Shown here piece by piece: positions 63,868-64,000 of a stretch of 64,000 bases of DNA. The translations under genes and the position numbers were made by a program. How positions within the stretch are numbered: the stretch's first letter is position 1; the number at the start of each line of letters is the position of its first letter. Source of the DNA: Roseovarius sp. MMSF_3359 (GTDB lineage: Bacteria; Pseudomonadota; Alphaproteobacteria; Rhodobacterales; Rhodobacteraceae). The stretch covers positions 1 to 64,000 of the forward strand of contig NZ_JASHJC010000010.1 of assembly GCF_030733385.1 (NCBI RefSeq), read 5' to 3'. Under the pieces are notes generated by a model. The model made no database searches. It was not told the DNA's origin and saw only the letters and a program-made list of their open reading frames with translations.

Positions 63868-64000
63868 ATGTGGCTAAGTGACGAACATCACAGCCCGGAA
63901 GAGGACACATCATCCAGGAAATTCGTCATCACGCTGAGCGTGGAAGAAGGCAAGGCGCCGGTGGTGCGCTCCTGCGAAATCATCGGACAAAATTTCCGCA
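63868..64000 (+). CDS. Unknown protein, 5' part only
   Basis: An open frame starting ATG TGG CTA (MWLSDEHHSPEEDTSSRKF, then VITLSVEEG) continues past the window edge, giving 44 residues so far. GAGGGG lies 7 bases upstream; an ATG at 63862 is too close to it. The visible part is soluble and acidic. No family can be named. Confidence 0.6.
   Translation, partial: MWLSDEHHSPEEDTSSRKFVITLSVEEGKAPVVRSCEIIGQNFR

Overview
The window is high-GC DNA from an alphaproteobacterium, most probably a marine Rhodobacteraceae (Roseobacter group). Pointers are a ChpT phosphotransferase of the CtrA pathway, the olsB-olsA ornithine-lipid pair, an rplU-rpmA-obgE-proB-proA chromosomal core, L21 with a C-terminal extension, a GlpSTPQ-type glycerol ABC importer and a TamA/TamB pair. 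Most genes lie on the minus strand in tight operons with ATGA or TGATG overlaps.

Layout. 1-8.7 kb: M32 carboxypeptidase, heme A synthase (ctaA), a TrmJ-like RNA methyltransferase, a ThiE-like protein, an ankyrin-repeat protein, olsB/olsA, a DUF3553 protein and chpT. 8.7-15.1 kb: the rplU-rpmA-lysE-GNAT-GNAT-obgE-proB-proA cluster, with a recognisable promoter before rplU and a terminator after rpmA. 15.2-17.0 kb: two tandem secreted DUF2059 proteins and tRNA-Ser(CGA). 17.3-35.9 kb: a 14-gene one-direction block built around srfA, srfB and srfC. 36.2-42.9 kb: a PNPOx-like and an NTF2-like gene under a promoter carrying two probable TetR operators, the divergent tetR, a beta-hydroxyacid dehydrogenase, a penicillin-acylase-family hydrolase and a BlaI/M56 regulator-protease pair. 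43.0-49.3 kb: a glycerol-type ABC importer operon, split by a 133-bp inverted repeat. 49.4-54.9 kb: a cyanophycin locus (cphB, cphA and a second Mur ligase). 55.0-60.3 kb: tamA/tamB. 60.4-63.6 kb: a CheB-CheR-PAS protein. A gene of unknown function runs off the right edge.

The most interesting part is the srf block. Read in transcription order it encodes: a membrane-anchored vWA protein, a membrane-anchored trypsin-like protease, SrfA-like, SrfB (actin/Hsp70-fold signatures), SrfC (P-loop with GTPase-like G1/G3/G4 motifs), an acidic single-pass membrane protein, an exported vWA protein resembling the C-terminal part of T6SS PpkA, an ABC ATPase plus FtsX-type permease, an exported formylglycine-generating-enzyme fold that lacks the catalytic cysteine pair, and four small exported proteins, three with lipoboxes. 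The predicted locations run from cytoplasm through inner membrane and periplasm to lipoproteins, so my inference is one trans-envelope machine driven by SrfB/SrfC nucleotide turnover. Two of the anchored subunits share a TM-Cys-Cys-coiled-coil-Cys module.

Limits: all family calls come from reading motifs and residual similarity by eye. No database search, structure prediction or terminator scoring was run. Start codons were chosen from Shine-Dalgarno sequences, overlaps and homolog-like N-termini.
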